This document shows positions 4,788 through 5,554 of a DNA stretch of 5,554 bases, piece by piece; the stretch's first letter is position 1, and the number at the start of each line of letters is the position of its first letter. The stretch is from Anaerolineae bacterium (GTDB lineage: Bacteria; Chloroflexota; Anaerolineae; J102). The notes under the pieces were generated by a model. It searched no databases. It was not told the origin of the DNA and saw only the letters and a program-made list of their open reading frames with translations. The stretch lies in the NCBI GenBank assembly GCA_026992375.1, contig JALXAF010000285.1:1-5554 (forward strand), written 5' to 3'. The translations under genes and the position numbers were made by a program.

Positions 4788-5554
4788 ATGGCTCGCTCCA
4801 TACCCAGGCAGACGCGCACGCAGGCCGATGAATTGCGCGATCTGCTGGAGACCAGCTATACGATAGCGGTGAACGTTCGGGGTGCGGGCGCGGATCAGGC
4901 CCGGGCGTTGTTGGAACACCTGGATCGCATTTTCGAACTGCTGCCGCAACTGGAGGCCCGCGACGTGGATTTACGCGCGGAGCGCGTCCGCTGGCAGGAG
5001 GTGCAGGGCGCGGTGCGGCGTCATGCTGGCGATCTGCGGGCGGAGCTGGCGCCCCTGGGGGGATTGAGAACCCTGCGCGAGGCGCTGCCGTCGCAGCCAT
5101 CCCCCGAAGAACGCTGGTGGTGGTGGCTGGATGTGACGGCGCAGAAAAATCTGCGCAAGCGCATCCTCATCACCGGCGCTGTGATTGTGGGCATCCTGGC
5201 GCTGATGGTGGGGGGCGTCTGGGCTTTCAACAAGCTCTTCCCGGTTGATCCTCAGGTTTCCATCGCCTACGAGCACAAGTCGAACGCCGATAATCTCGTG
5301 CTGACGGGCGAGTTTCGAGAGGCGTTGACCGAGCTGGAAGCGGCTTATCAGGCGACGCCCGATGATCCCGACATCCTTTCCATGATGGCTGCGCTCTACG
5401 ATCTGACGGATCAGGAGGATAAGGCGCTGCCCATCTTGCGCAAGTTGTACGACGCTTATCCGCCCTCCATTGTCGATTCGAATCTGGCTCAGGCGTACAG
5501 CGCTGCCGGAGCCCCTGAGAAAGCTCTGGCCCTGGCGCAGCAGGCCATCGAGGA
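4788..5554 (+). CDS. Membrane-anchored TPR protein, 3' partial
   Basis: The frame opens at ATG 4788 and stays open to the right edge, giving 255 visible residues. GGAGGA (4769-4774), inside the MBL gene, is its likely ribosome binding site, though 13 nt away. Residues 1-105 form a soluble, charged, mostly helical region rich in Leu, Arg and Glu, probably cytoplasmic and perhaps coiled coil. RWWWW (109-113) follows, then a single membrane helix (about 125-147, RILITGAVIVGILALMVGG) preceded by positive residues KNLRKR. After it come three TPR-like units: about 160-190, 193-226 and 228-255, the last continuing beyond the edge. The positive-inside rule suggests an outside-facing TPR domain. It starts 3 nt after the MBL stop, so the two share a transcript. 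TPRs bind partner proteins; the partner is not evident. Confidence 0.85.
   Translation, partial: MARSIPRQTRTQADELRDLLETSYTIAVNVRGAGADQARALLEHLDRIFELLPQLEARDVDLRAERVRWQEVQGAVRRHAGDLRAELAPLGGLRTLREALPSQPSPEERWWWWLDVTAQKNLRKRILITGAVIVGILALMVGGVWAFNKLFPVDPQVSIAYEHKSNADNLVLTGEFREALTELEAAYQATPDDPDILSMMAALYDLTDQEDKALPILRKLYDAYPPSIVDSNLAQAYSAAGAPEKALALAQQAIE

Noticed and set aside
4386..4949. Minus-strand open frame across the MBL/TPR junction
   Set aside because: It is antisense to two well-supported genes, and its Leu/Gly-rich stretch is just the complement of the repetitive Ala/Lys/Glu tail.

Overview
The window looks like a piece of a GC-rich bacterial chromosome, most probably from the phylum Chloroflexota (Anaerolineae/Caldilineae-like). 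This rests on recalled family resemblance: a clan GH-A hydrolase with an IWNEPN motif, a lamin-tail-domain surface protein, a long-form alanyl-tRNA editing protein, and intergenic repeats of the CGCAAAG type. There is no rRNA or tRNA to confirm it. Most genes are near 60% GC by hand count. The body of the lamin-tail gene is clearly lower, at about 43-48%.

Layout. A clan GH-A glycoside hydrolase entering from the left edge (+, to 1108) ends at a hairpin terminator (1145-1182). On the minus strand, a lamin-tail-domain protein with a signal peptide and a C-terminal membrane anchor (2101 to 1340) is followed 32 nt later by a 39-residue peptide gene (1307 to 1188). The pair has its own promoter (TTGCCC-17-TATAAT), and both genes have strong ribosome binding sites. 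The peptide carries the Y-x-x-P-x-I-x(3)-G spacing seen in leaders of lasso-type and related RiPP precursors, and is the most interesting item here. A non-coding divergent region (2102-2451) holds that promoter, a candidate operator, one copy of a dispersed repeat, a possible fossil of a second peptide gene, and the promoter for alaX. On the plus strand follow alaX (2452-3666), a 179-nt gap with a large palindromic repeat, and a two-gene unit: an MBL-fold hydrolase with an altered metal motif (3846-4784) and, 3 nt later, a membrane-anchored TPR protein running off the right edge (4788 onward).

Function. alaX is translation quality control. The MBL and TPR genes are almost certainly cotranscribed, but no shared pathway can be named. 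The lamin-tail/peptide pair looks like an accessory unit for a surface protein plus a small basic peptide. No RiPP maturation genes (cyclase, leader peptidase, PqqD-like recognition protein) are in the window, so peptide modification is only a hypothesis.
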